This document shows positions 35,625 to 48,975 of a stretch of 64,000 nucleotides of DNA, piece after piece; positions within the stretch are counted from its first letter, which is position 1, and each line of letters begins with the position of its first letter. Below the pieces are notes generated by a model. The model was given only the letters and a program-made list of their open reading frames with translations, made no database searches and was not told where the DNA came from. Where the stretch lies: the NCBI RefSeq assembly GCF_029227915.1, contig NC_079876.1, positions 2,854,001 to 2,918,000 on the forward strand, written 5' to 3'. A program made the position numbers and the translations under genes. This DNA comes from Hydractinia symbiolongicarpus. Its lineage: Eukaryota > Cnidaria > Hydrozoa > Anthoathecata > Hydractiniidae.

Positions 35625-38248
35625 GTGCTTTCTTTGTATACTTTTGACTATACGGGCCGAGTCCGGGATTTACGGGAAATCGCAGGTTTTCGTTTGCCGG
35701 CGATTAAACTTCTTTTATTCAGCGTCTCATCAAAAATGAAAACATTTTTGAAAACTACAAGTCTCATGCGTTTTAGTGGTGAAAAAATAATTTATAAAAT
35801 CGTTCGGGAAATGAGTTTACTCCCTGGGTACTTTCTTTGTATACTTTTGACTATACGCGCCGAGTCCGGGATTTACGGGAAGTCGCGGGTTTTCGTTTGC
35901 CGGCGATTAAACTTCTTTTATTCAGCGTCTCATCAAAAATGAAAATATTTTTAAATACTACAAGTCTCATGGGCTTTAGTGGTGAAATAATAATTTAAAA
36001 AATCGTTCGGGAAACGAGTTTACAACGCGGGTACTTTCTTTGTATACTTTTGACTATACGGACCAAGTCCGGGATTTACGGGAAATCGCAAGTTTTCGTT
36101 TGCCGGCAATTAAACTTCTTTTATTCAGCGTCTCATCAAAAATAAAAACATTTTTGAAAACTACAAGTCTCATGCGTTTTAGTGGTGAAAAAATAATTTG
36201 TAAAATCGTTCGGGAAATGAGTTTACTCCCTGGGTACTTTCTTTGTATACTTTTGACTATACGGGCCGAGTCCGGGATTTACGGGAAGTCACGGGTTTTT
36301 GTTTGCCCGCGATTAAACTTTTTTTATTCAGCGTCTCATCAAAAATGAAAACATTTTTGAAAACTACAAGTCTCATGCGTTTTAGTGGTGAAAAAATAAT
36401 TTAAAAAATCGTTCGGAAATGAGTTTACTCCCTGGGTACTTTCTTTGTATACTTTTGACTATGCGGGCCGAGTCCGGGGTTTGTTGGAAATGGCGGGTTT
36501 TCGTTTGCCGGCGATTAAACTTCTTTTATTCAGCGTCTCATCAAAAATGAAAACATTTTTGAAAACTACAAGTCTCAAGCGTTTTAGTGGTGAAAAGATA
36601 ATTTAAAAAATCGTTTTGGAAATGAGTTTACTCACAGGGTACTTTCTTTGTATACATTCGACTATACGGGCCAAGCCCGGGATTTACGGGAAATCGCGGG
36701 ATTTCGTTTGCCGGCGATTAAACCACTTTTATTAAGCGTGTCATCAAAAATGCAAACATTTTTGAAAACTACAAGTCTCATGGGATTTAGTGGTGAAATA
36801 ATAATTAAAAAAATCGTTTGGGAAATTAGTTTACTCCCTGGGTACTTTTTTTGTATATTTTTGACTATACGGGCCGAATCTGGGATTTACGGAAAATCGC
36901 AGGTTTTCGTTTGCCGGCGATTAAACTTCTTTTATTCAGCGTCTCATCAAAAATGAAAACATTTTTGAAAACTACAAGTCTCATGCGTTTTAGTGGTGAA
37001 AATATAAATTAAAAAATCGTTCGGGAAATGAGTTTACTCCCTGGGTACTATCTTTGTATGCTTTTGACTATACGGGCCAAGCCCGGGATTTACGGGAAAT
37101 CTCGGGTTTTCGTTTGCCGGCGATTAAACTTCTTTTATTCAGCGTCTCATCAGAAATGAAAACATTTTTGAAAACTACAAGTCTTATGCGTTTTAGTGGT
37201 GAAAAAATAATTTAAAAAATCGTTCTGGAAATGAGTTTACACACAGGGTACTTTCTTTGTATACATTTGACTATACGGGCCAAGCCCGGGATTTACGGGA
37301 AATCGCGGGTTTTCGTTTGCCGGCGATTAAACCTCTTTCATTCAGCGTCTCATCAACAATGAAAACATTTTTGAAAACTACAAGTCTCATTCGTTTTAGT
37401 GGTGAGAAAAAAATTTAAAAAATCGTTCGGGAAATGAGTTTACTCCCTGGGTACTTTCTTTGTATACATTCGACTATACGGGCCAAGCCCGGGATTTACG
37501 GGAAATCGCGGGATTTCGTTTCCCGGCGACGAAACCTCTTTTATTAAGCGTGTTATCAAAAATGAAAACATTTTTGAAAACTACAAGTCTCATGGGATTT
37601 AGTGGTGAAATAATAATTTAAAAAATCGTTCGGGAAATGAGTTTACACCCCGGGTACTTTCTGTGTATACTTTTGACTATACGGGCCGAGTCCGGGATTT
37701 ACGGGAAATCGCAGGTTTTCGTTTGCCGGCAATTAAACCACTTTCATTAAGCGTCTCATCAAAAATGAAAACATTTTTAAAAACTACAAGTCTCATGCGT
37801 TTTAGTAGTGAAAAAATAATTTAAAAATTCGTTCGGGAAAAGAGTTTACTCACTGGGTACTTTCCTTGTATACTTTTGACTATACGGGCCGAGTCCGGGA
37901 TTTACGGGAAATCGCGGGTTTTCGTTTGCCGGCGATTAAACTTCTTTTATTCAGCGTCTCATCAAAAATGAAAACATTTTTAAAAACTACAAGTCTCATG
38001 GGCTTTAGTGGTGAAATAATAATTTAAATAATCGTTTGGGAAATGAGTTTACTCCCTGGGTGCTTTCTTTGTATACTTTTGACTATACGGGCCGAGTCCG
38101 GGATTTGCGGGAAATCGCAGGTTTTCGTTTGCCGGCGATTAAACTTCTTTTATTCAGCGTCTCATCAAAAATGAAAACATTTTTGAAAACTACAAGTCTC
38201 ATGCGTTTTAGTGGTGAAAAATTAATTTATAAAATCGTTCGGAAATGA
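35625..38248 (+). repeat. Contracted duplicate of the left edge
   Basis: Colinear with 619-5675. The marked monomers occur in the same order: CTCACTGGGTGC, then CGGACCAAGTCC with AAAAATAAAAAC, AGTCTCAAGCG, TTTTTTTGTATATTTTTGAC with CCGAATCTGGG, TTCCTTGTATAC, and CGGGATTTGCGGG. The span is about 2.4 kb (12 monomers) shorter, mainly because the tandem 10-monomer duplication is represented once. No gene is seen. Confidence 0.8.
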
Positions 38249-41200
38249 GTTTACTCCCTGGGTACTTTCTTTGTATACTTTTGACTATACGGGCCGAGTC
38301 CGGGATTTACGGGAAGTCGCGGGTTTTCGTTTACCGGCGATTAAACTTTTTTTATTCAGCGTCTCATCAAAAATGAAAATATTTTTAAATACTACAAGTC
38401 TCATGGGCTTTAGTGGTGAAATGATAATTTAAAAAATCGTTCGGGAAATGAGTTTACACCCTGGGTACTTTCTTTGTATACTTTTGACTATACGGGCCGA
38501 GTCCGGGATTTACTGGAAATCGCAGGTTTTCGTTTGCCCGCGATTAAACTTCTTTTAGTCAGCGTCTCATCAAAAATGAAAACATTTTTGAAAACTACAA
38601 GTCTCATGCGTTTTAGTGGTGAAAAAATAATTTAAAAAATCGTTCGGAAATGAGTTTACTCCCTGGGTACTTTCTTTGTAAACTTTTGACTATGCGGGCC
38701 GAGTCCGGGGTTTACGGGAAATGGCGGGTTTTCGTTTGCCGGCGATTAAACTTCTTTTATTCAGCGTCTCATCAAAAATGAAAACATTTTTGAAAACTAC
38801 AAGTCTCATGCGTTTTAGTGGTGAAAAAATAATTTAAAAATTCGTTCGGGAAAAGAGTTTACTCACTGGGTACTTTCCTTGTATACTTTTGACTATACGG
38901 GCCGAGTCCGGGATTTACGGGAAATCGCGGGTTTTCGTTTGCCGGCGATTAAACTTCTTTTATTCAGCGTCTCATCAAAAATGAAAACATTTTTAAAAAC
39001 TACAAGTCTCATGCGTTTTAGTGGTGAAAAAATAATTTAAAAATTCGTTCGGGAAAAGAGTTTACTCACTGGGTACTTTCCTTGTATACTTTTGACTATA
39101 CGGGCCGAGTCCGGGATTTACGGGAAATCGCGGGTTTTCGTTTGCCGGCGATTAAACTTCTTTTATTCAGCGTCTCATCAAAAATGAAAACATTTTTAAA
39201 AACTACAAGTCTCATGGGCTTTAGTGGTGAAATAATAATTTAAATAATCGTTTGGGAAATGTGTTTACTCCCTGGGTGCTTTCTTTGTATACTTTTGACT
39301 ATACGGGCCGAGTCCGGGATTTGCGGGAAATCGCAGGTTTTCGTTTGCCGGCGATTAAACTTCTTTTATTCAGCGTCTCATCAAAAATGAAAACATTTTT
39401 GAAAACTACAAGTCTCATGCGTTTTAGTGGTGAAAAATTAATTTATAAAATCGTTCGGAAATGAGTTTACTCCCTGGGTACTTTCTTTGTATACTTTTGA
39501 CTATACGGGCCGAGTCCGGGATTTACGGGAAGTCGCGGGTTTTCGTTTACCGGCGATTACACTTCTTTTATTCAGCGTCTCATCAAAAATGAAAATATTT
39601 TTAAATACTACAAGTCTCATGGGCTTTAGTGGTGAAATAATAATTTAAAAAATCGTTCGGAAATGAGTTTACACCCCGGGTACTTTCTTTGTATACTTTT
39701 GACTATACGGGCCAAGTCCGGGATTTACGGGAAATCGCAGGTTTTCGTTTGCCGGCAATTAAACTTCTTTTATTCAGCGTCTCATCAAAAATGAAAACAT
39801 TTTTGAAAACTACAAGTCTCATGCGTTTTAGTGGTGAAAAAATAATTTGTAAAATCGTTCGGGAAATGAGTTTACTCCCTGGGTACTTTCTTTGTATACT
39901 TTTGACTATACGGGCCGAGTCCGGGATTTACGGGAAGTTGCGGGTTTTCGTTTGCCGGCGATTAAACTTCTTTTATTCAGCCTCTCATCAAAAATGAAAA
40001 TATCTTTAAATACTACAAGTCTCATGGGCTTTAGTGGTGAAATGATAATTTAAAAAATCGTTCGGGAAATGAGTTTACACCCTGGGTACTTTCTTTGTAT
40101 ACTTTTGACTATACGGGCCGAGTCCGGGATTTACTGGAAATCGCAGGTTTTCGTTTGCCCGCGATTAAACTTCTTTTAGTCAGCGTCTCATCAAAAATGA
40201 AAACATTTTTGAAAACTACAAGTCTCATGCGTTTTAGTGGTGAAAAAATAATTTAAAAATTCGTTCGGGAAAAGAGTTTACTCACTGGGTACTTTCCTTG
40301 TATACTTTTGACTATACGGGCCGAGTCCGGGATTTACGGGAAATCGCAGGTTTTCGTTTGCCGGCAATTAAACTTCTTTTATTCAGCGTCTCATCAAAAA
40401 TGAAAACATTTTTGAAAACTACAAGTCTCATGCGTTTTAGTGGTGAAAAAATAATTTATAAAATCGTTCGGGAAATGAGTTTACTCCCTGGGTACTTTCT
40501 TTGTATACTTTTGACTATACGGGCCGAGTCGGGGATTTACGGGAAGTCGCGGGTTTTCGTTTGCCGGCGATTAAACTTCTTTTATTCAGCGTCTCATCAA
40601 AAATGAATATATTTTTAAATACTACAAGTCTCATGGGCTTTAGTGGTGAAATAATAATTTAAAAAATCGTTCGGGAAATGAGTTTACATCCTGGGTACTT
40701 TCTTTGTATACTTTTGACCATACGGGCCGAGTCCGGGATTTACTGGAAATCGCAGGTTTTCGTTTGCCCGCGATTAAACTTCTTTTATTCAGCGTCTCAT
40801 CAAAAATGAAAACATTTTTGAAAACTACAAGTCTCATGCGTTTTAGTGGTGAAATAATAATTTAAATAATCGTTTGGGAAATGAGTTTACTCCCTGGGTG
40901 CTTTCTTTGTATACTTTTGACTATACGGGCCGAGTCCGGGATTTGCGGGAAATCGCAGGTTTTCGTTTGCCGGCGATTAAACTTCTTTTATTCAGCGTCT
41001 CATCAAAAATGAAAACATTTTTGAAAACTACAAGTCTCATGCGTTTTAGTGGTGAAAAATTAATTTAAAAAATCGTTCGGAAATGAGTTTACTCCCTGGG
41101 TACTTTCTTTGTATACTTTTGACTATACGGGCCGAGTCCGGGATTTACGGGAAGTCGCGGGTTTTCGTTTACCGGCGATTAAACTTCTTTTATTCAGCGT

Positions 41201-44200
41201 CTCATCAAAAATGAAAATATTTTTAAATACTACAAGTCTCATGGGCTTTAGTGGTGAAATAATAATTTAAAAAATCGTTCGGGAAATGAGTTTACACCCC
41301 GGGTACTTTCTTTGTATACTTTTGACTATACGGGCCAAGTCCGGGATTTACGGGAAATCGCAGGTTTTCGTTTGCCGGCAATTAAACTTCTTTTATTCAG
41401 CGTCTCATCAAAAATGAAAACATTTTTGAAAACTACAAGTCTCATGCGTTTTAGTGGTGAAAAAATAATTTGTAAAATCGTTCGGGAAATGAGTTTACTC
41501 CCTGGGTACTTTCTTTGTATACTTTTGACTATACGGGCCGAGTCCGGAATTTACGGGAAGTAGCGGGTTTTCGTTTGCCGGCGATTAAACTTCTTTTATT
41601 CAGCCTCTCATCAAAAATGAAAATATTTTTAAATACTACAAGTCTCATGGGCTTTAGTGGTGAAATGATAATTTAAAAAATCGTTCGGGAAATGAGTTTA
41701 CACCCTGGGTACTTTCTTTGTATACTTTTGACTATACGGGCCGAGTCCGGGATTTACTGGAAATCGCAGGTTTTCGTTTGCCCGCGATTAAACTTCTTTT
41801 AGTCAGCGTCTCATCAAAAATGAAAACATTTTTGAAAACTACAAGTCTCATGCGTTTTAGTGGTGAAAAAATAATTTAAAAAATCGTTCGGAAATGAGTT
41901 TACTCCCTGGTTACTTTCTTTGTAAACTTTTGACTATGCGGGCCGAGTCCGGGGTTTACGGGAAATGGCGGGTTTTCGTTTGCCGGCGATTAAACTTCTT
42001 TTATTCAGCGTCTCATCAAAAATGAAAACATTTTTGAAAACTACAAGTCTCATGCGTTTTAGTGGTGAAAAAATAATTTAAAAATTCGTTCGGGAAAAGA
42101 GTTTACTCACTGGGTACTTTCCTTGTATACTTTTGACTATACGGGCCGAGTCCGGGATTTACGGGAAATCGCGGGTTTTCGTTTGCCGGCGATTAAACTT
42201 CTTTTATTCAGCGTCTCATCAAAAATGAAAACATTTTTAAAAACTACAAGTCTCATGGGCTTTAGTGGTGAAATAATAATTTAAATAATCGTTTGGGAAA
42301 TGAGTTTACTCCCTGGGTGCTTTCTTTGTATACTTTTGACTATACGGGCCGAGTCCGGGATTTGCGGGAAATCGCAGGTTTTCGTTTGCCGGCGATTAAA
42401 CTTCTTTTATTCAGCGTCTCATCAAAAATGAAAACATTTTTGAAAACTACAAGTCTCATGCGTTTTAGTGGTGAAAAATTAATTTATAAAATCGTTCGGA
42501 AATGAGTTTACTCGTTGGGTACTTTCTTTGTATACTTTTGACTATACGGGCCGAGTCCGGGATTTACGGGAAGTCGCGGGTTTTCGTTTACCGGCGATTA
42601 AACTTCTTTTATTCAGCGTCTCATCAAAAATGAAAATATTTTTAAATGCTACAAGTCTCATGGGCTTTAGTGGTGAAATAATAATTTAAAAAATCGTTCG
42701 GAAATGAGTTTACACCCCGGGTACTTTCTTTGTATACTTTTGACTATACGGGCCAAGTCCGGGATTTACGGGAAATCGCAGGTTTTCGTTTGCCGGCAAT
42801 TAAACTTCTTTTATTCAGCGTCTCATCAAAAATGAAAACATTTTTGAAAACTACAAGTCTCATGCGTTTTAGTGGTGAAAAAATAATTTGTAAAATCGTT
42901 CGGGAAATGAGTTTACTCCCTGGGTACTTTCTTTGTATACTTTTGACTATACGGGCCAAGTCCGGGATTTACGGGAAATCGCAGGTTTTCGTTTGCCGGC
43001 AATTAAACTTCTTTTATTCAGCGTCTCATCAAAAATGAAAACATTTTTGAAAACTACAAGTCTCATGCGTTTTAGTGGTGAAAAAATAATTTGTAAAATC
43101 GTTCGGGAAATGAGTTTACTCCCTGGGTACTTTCTTTGTATACTTTTGACTATACGGGCCGAGTCCGGGATTTACGGGAAGTCGCGGGTTTTCGTTTGCC
43201 GGCGATTAAACTTCTTTTATTCAGCCTCTCATCAAAAATGAAAATATTTTTAAATACTACAAGTCTCATGGGCTTTAGTGGTGAAATGATAATTTAAAAA
43301 ATCGTTCGGGAAATGAGTTTACACCCTGGGTACTTTCTTTGTATACTTTTGACTATACGGGCCGAGTCCGGGATTTACTGGAAATCGCAGGTTTTCGTTT
43401 GCCCGCGATTAAACTTCTTATAGTCAGCGTCTCATCAAAAATGAAAACATTTTTGAAAACTACAAGTCTCATGCGTTTTAGTGGTGAAAAAATAATTTAA
43501 AAAATCGTTCGGAAATGAGTTTACTCCCTGGGTACTTTCTTTGTAAACTTTTGACTATGCGGGCCGAGTCCGGGGTTTACGGGAAATGGCGGGTTTTCGT
43601 TTGCCGGCGATTAAACTTCTTTTATTCAACGTCTCATCAAAAATGAAAACATTTTTGAAAACTACAAGTCTCAAGCGTTTTAGTGGTGAAAAGATAATTT
43701 AAAAAATCGTTTTGGAAATGAGTTTACTCACAGGGTACTTTCTTTGTAAACTTTTGACTATGCGGGCCGAGTCCGGGGTTTACGGGAAATGGCGGGTTTT
43801 CGTTTGCCGGCGATTAAACTTCTTTTATTCAGCGTCTCATCAAAAATGAAAACATTTTTGAAAACTACAAGTCTCAAGCGTTTTAGTGGTGAAAAGATAA
43901 TTTAAAAAATCGTTTTGGAAATGAGTTTACTCACAGGGTACTTTCTTTGTATACATTCGACTATACGGGCCAAGCCCGGGATTTACGGGAAATCGCGGGT
44001 TTTCGTTTGCCGGCGATTTAACCACTTTCATTAAGCGTCTCATCAAAAATGAAAACATTTCTGAAAACTACAAGTCTCATGCGTTTTAGTGGTGAAAAAA
44101 TAATTTAAAAATTCGTTCGGGAAATGAGTTTAATCACTGGGTACTTTCCTTGTATACTTTTGACTATACGGGCCGAGTCTGGGATTTACGGGAAATCGCG

Positions 44201-44625
44201 GGTTTTCGTTTGCCGGCGATTAAACTTCTTTTATTCAGCGTCTCATCAAAAATGAAAACATTTTTAAAAACTACAAGACTCATGGGCTTTAGTGGTGAAA
44301 AGATAATTTAAAAAATCGTTTTGGAAATGAGTTTACTCACATGGTACTTTCTTTGTATACATTCGACTATACGGGCCAAGCCCGTGATTTACGGGAAATC
44401 GCGGGTTTTCGTTTGCCGGCGAGTAAACCACTTTCATTAAGCGTCTCATCAAAAATTTTTAAAAACTACAAGTCTTATGGGCTTTAGTGGTGAAATAATA
44501 ATTTAAAAAATCGTTCAGGAAATGAGTTTACACCCTGTGTACTTTCTTTGTATACTTTTGACTATACGGGCCGAGTCCGGGATTTACTGGAAATCGCAGG
44601 GTTTCGTTTGCCCGCGATTAAACTT
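38249..44625 (+). repeat. Satellite with 6-, 7- and 8-monomer units
   Basis: The CGGGATTTGCGGG monomer recurs with starts at about 38036, 39252, 40874 and 42293. Spacings are 1216, 1622 and 1419 bp, or 6, 8 and 7 monomers. Other markers ride along: TTTACCGGCGATTA, TTTTAGTCAGCGTC, CTTTGTAAACTTTTG, TTCAGCCTCTCATC. At 42730-43135 two monomers with TTTGTAAAATCG are a local 203-bp tandem duplication. No gene is seen. Confidence 0.87.
44449..44460 (+). repeat. Monomer with hairpin-loop deletion
   Basis: Same 8-base loss (GAAAACAT) as at 6201, with the same flanking variants GCGAGTAAACCACTTTC and ATGGGCTTTAGTGG. It is therefore descended from the same deletion event. Confidence 0.85.
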
Positions 44626-47600
44626 CTTTTATTCAGCGTCTCATCAAAAATGAAAACATTTTTGAAAACTACAAGTCTCATGCGTTTTAGTGGTGAAAAA
44701 ATAATTTAAAAAATCGTTCGGGAAATGAGTTTACTCCCTGGGTACTTTCTTTGTATACTTTTGACTATGCGGGCCGAGTCCGGGGTTTACGGGAAATGGC
44801 GGGTTTTCGTTTGCCGGCGATTAAACTTCTTTTATTCAGCGTCTCATCAAAAATGAAAACATTTTTGAAAACTACAAGTCTCAAGCGTTTTAGTGGTGAA
44901 AATATAATTTAAAAAATCGTTTTGGAAATGAGTTTACTCACATGGTACTTTCTTTGTATACATTCGACTATACGGGCCAAGCCCGTGATTTACGGGATAT
45001 CGCGGGTTTTCGTTTGCCGGCGAGTAAACCACTTTCATTAAGCGTCTCATCAAAAATGAAAACATTTCTGAAAACTACAAGTCTCATGCGTTTTAGTGGT
45101 GAAAAAATAATTTAAAAATTCGTTCGGGAAATGAGTTTACTCACTGGGTACTTTCCTTGTATACTTTTGACTATACGGGCCGAGTCCGGGATTTACGGGA
45201 AATCGCGTGTTTTCGTTTGCCGGCGATTAAACTTCTTTTATTCAGCGTCTCATCAAAAATGAAAACATTTTTAAAACCTACAAGTCTAATGGGCTTTAGT
45301 GGTGAAATAATAATTTAAATAATCGTTTGGGAAATGAGTTTACTCCCTGGGTACTTTCTTTATATACTTTTGACTATACGGGCCGGGTCCTGGATTTACG
45401 GGAAATCGCAGGTTTTCGTTTGCCGGCGATTAAACTTCTTTTACTCAGCGTCTCATCAAAAATGAAAACATTTTTGAAAACTACAAGTCTCATGCGTTTT
45501 AGTGGTGAAAAAATAATTTAAAAAATCGTTCTGGAAATGAGTTTACTCCCTGGGTACTTTCTTTGTATACTTTTGACTATACGGGCCGAGTCCGGGATTT
45601 ACGGGAAATCGCAGGTTTTCGTTTGCCGGCGATTAAACTGCTTTTATTCAGCGTCTCATCAAAAATGAAAACATTTTTGAAAACTACAAGTCTCATGCGT
45701 TTTAGTGGTGAAAAAATAATTTAAAAAATCGTTCGGGAAATGAGTTTACTCCCTGGGTACTTTCTTTGTATACTTTTGACTATGCGGGCCGAGTCCGGGG
45801 TTTACGGGAAATGGCGGGTTTTCGTTTGCCGGCGATTAAACTTCTTTTATTCAGCGTCTCATCAAAAATGAAAACATTTTTGAAAACTACAAGTCTCAAG
45901 CGTTTTAGTGGTGAAAATATAATTTAAAAAATCGTTTTGGAAATGAGTTTACTCACATGGTACTTTCTTTGTATACATTCGACTATACGGGCCAAGCCCG
46001 TGATTTACGGGAAATCGCGGGTTTTCGTTTGCCGGCGAGTAAACCACTTTCATTAAGCGTCTCATCAAAAGTGAAAACATTTCTGAAAACTACAAGTCTC
46101 ATGCGTTTTAGTGGTGAAAAAATAATTTAAAAATTCGTTCGGGAAATGAGTTTACTCACTGGGTACTTTCCTTGTATACTTTTGACTATACGGGCCGAGT
46201 CCGGGATTTACGGGAAATCGCGGGTTTTCGTTTGCCGGCGATTAAACTTCTTTTATTCAGCGTCTCATCAAAAATGAAAACATTTTTAAAAACTACAAGT
46301 CTCATGGGCTTTAGTGGTGAAATAATAATTTAAATAATCGTTTGGGAAATGAGTTTACTCCCTGGGTACTTTCTTTATATACTTTTGACTATACGGGCCG
46401 GGTCCTGGATTTACGGGAAATCGCAGGTTTTCGTTTGCCGGCGATTAAACTTCTTTTACTCAGCGTCTCATCAAAAATGAAAACATTTTTGAAAACTACA
46501 AGTCTCATGCGTTTTAGTGGTGAAAAAATAATTTAAAAAATCGTTCTGGAAATGAGTTTACTCCCTGGGTACTTTCTTTGTATACTTTTGACTATACGGG
46601 CCGAGTCCGGGATTTACGGGAAATCGCAGGTTTTCGTTTGCCGGCGATTAAACTGCTTTTATTCAGCGTCTCATCAAAAATGAAAACATTTTTGAAAACT
46701 ACAAGTCTCATGCGTTTTAGTGGTGAAAAAATAATTTAAAAAATCGTTCGGGAAATGAGTTTACTCCCTGGGTACTTTCTTTGTATACTTTTGACTATGC
46801 GGGCCGAGTCCGGGGTTTACGGGAAATGGCGGGTTTTCGTTTGCCGGCGATTAAACTTCTTTTATTCAGCGTCTCATCAAAAATGAAAACATTTTTGAAA
46901 ACTACAAGTCTCAAGCGTTTTAGTGGTGAAAATATAATTTAAAAAATCGTTTTGGAAATTAGTTTACTCACATGGTACTTTCTTTGTATACATTCGACTA
47001 TACGGGCCAAGCCCGTGATTTACGGGAAATCGCGGGTTTTCGTTTGCCGGCGAGTAAACCACTTTCATTAAGCGTCTCATCAAAAATGAAAACATTTCTG
47101 AAAACTACAAGTCTCATGCGTTTTAGTGGTGAAAAAATAATTTAAAAATTCGTTCGGGAAATGAGTTTACTCACTGGGTACTTTCCTTGTATACTTTTGA
47201 CTATACGGGCCGAGTCCGGGATTTACGGGAAATCGCGGGTTTTCGTTTGCCGGCGATTAAACTTCTTTTATTCAGCGTCTCATCAAAAATAAAAACATTT
47301 TTAAAAACTACAAGTCTCATGGGCTTTAGTGGTGAAATAATAATTTAAATAATCGTTTGGGAAATGAGTTTACTCCCTGGGTACTTTCTTTATATACTTT
47401 TGACTATACGGGCCGGGTCCGGGATTTACGGGAAATCGCAGGTTTTCGTTTGCCGGCGATTAACCTTCTTTTACTCAGCGTCTCATCAAAAATGAAAACA
47501 TTTTTAAAAACTACAAGTCTCATGCGTTTTAGTGGTGAAAAAATAATTTAAAAAATCGTTCTGGAAATGAGTTTACTCCCTGGGTACTTTCTTTGTATAC

Positions 47601-47813
47601 TTTTGACTATACGGGCCGAGTCCGGGATTTACGGGAAATCGCAGGTTTTCGATTGCCGGCGATTAAACTGCTTTTATTCAGCGTCTCATCAAAAATGAAA
47701 ACATTTTTGAAAACTACAAGTCTCATGCGTTTTAGTGGTGAAAAAATAATTTAAAAAATCGTTCGGGAAATGAGTTTACTCCCTGGGTACTTTCTTTGTA
47801 TACTTTTGACTAT
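44626..47813 (+). repeat. 5-monomer HOR, three units (1015 bp)
   Basis: The most regular block in the window: units at 44626-45640, 45641-46655 and 46656-47670, plus about 140 bp. Marks at exact 1015-bp spacing include GAAAATATAATTTAAAAAATC (about 44898, 45913, 46928), TCACATGGTACTTTC, CTTTATATACTTTTGAC (three times) and GGCCGGGTCCTGG (two times, CCGGG in the third). Few differences separate the units. No gene is seen. Confidence 0.9.
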
Positions 47814-48280
47814 ACGGGCCAAGCCGGGATTTACTGGAAATCGCGGGTTTTCGTTTGCCGGCGATTAAACTTCTTTTATTCAGCGTTTCATCAAAAATGA
47901 AAACATTTTTAAAAACTACAAGTCTTATGCATTTTAGTGGTGAAAAAATAATTAAAAAAATCGTTCTGGAAACGAGTTTACTCACAGGGTACTTTCTTTG
48001 TATACTTTTGACTATGCGGGCCGAGTCCGAGGTTTACGGGAAATGGCGGGTTTTCGCTGCCGGCGATTAAACTTCTTTTATTCAGCGTCTCATCAAAAAT
48101 GAAAACATTTTTGAAAACTACAAGTCTCAAGCGTTTTAGTGGTGAAAAGATAATTTAAAAAATCGTTTTGGAAATGAGTTTACTCACAGGGTACTTTCTT
48201 TGTATACATTCGACTATACGGGCCAAGCCCGGGATTTACGGGAAGTCGCGGGTTTTCGTTTGCCGGCGATTAAACCACTT

Positions 48281-48300
48281 TCATTAAGCGTTTTAGTGGT
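48281..48300 (+). repeat. Monomer with 46-bp deletion
   Basis: TCATTAAGCG is joined directly to TTTTAGTGGT. About 46 bp are missing, including the whole 9-bp inverted repeat. GCG is present at both ends of the missing part in normal monomers, which fits a microhomology-mediated deletion. Confidence 0.85.
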
Positions 48301-48954
48301 GAAAAAATAATTTGTAAAATCGTTCGGGAAATGAGTTTACTCCCTGGGTACTTTCTTTGTATACTTTTGACTATACGGGCCGAGTCCGGGATTTACGGGA
48401 AGTCGCGGGTTTTCGTTTGCCGTCGATTAAACTTCTTTTATTCAGCGTCTCATCAAAAATGAAAATATTTTTAAATACTACAAGTCTCATGGGCTTTAGT
48501 GGTGAAATGATAATTTAAAAAATCGTTCGGGAAATGAGTTTACACCCTGCGTACTTTCTTTGTATACTTTTGACTATACGGTCCGAGTCTGGGATTTACT
48601 GGAAATCGCAGGTTTTCGTTTGCCCGCGATTAAACTTCTTTTAGTCAGCGTCTCATCAAAAATGAAAACATTTTTGAAAACTACAAGTCTCATGCGTTTT
48701 AGTGGTGAAAAAATAATTTAAAAAATCGTTCGGAAGTGAGTTTACTCACAGGGTACTTTCTTTGTATACATTCGACTATACGGGCCAAGCCCGGGATTTA
48801 CGGGAAATCGCGGGTTTTCGTTTGCCGGCGATTAAACCACTTTCATTAAGCGTCTCATCAAAAATGAAAACATTTCTGAAAACTACAAGTCTCATGGGTT
48901 TTAGTGGTGAAATAATAATTTAAAAAATCGTTCGGGAAATGAGTTTACATCCCG

Positions 48955-48975
48955 GGTACTTTCTTTACTATACGG
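48955..48975 (+). repeat. Monomer with 11-bp deletion
   Basis: CTTTCTTTACTATACGGG lacks the usual GTATACTTTTG. The same lesion, with the same companions TTTACATCCCGGG and CATCAAAATTGAAAAC, occurs at about 63334-63350. Confidence 0.85.

Noticed and set aside
42744-42959. Minus-strand open frames in satellite (also 5916-6131, 23194-23391, 40640-40837, 47776-47985)
   Set aside because: They are reverse-complement shadows of the same monomer, with no independent support.
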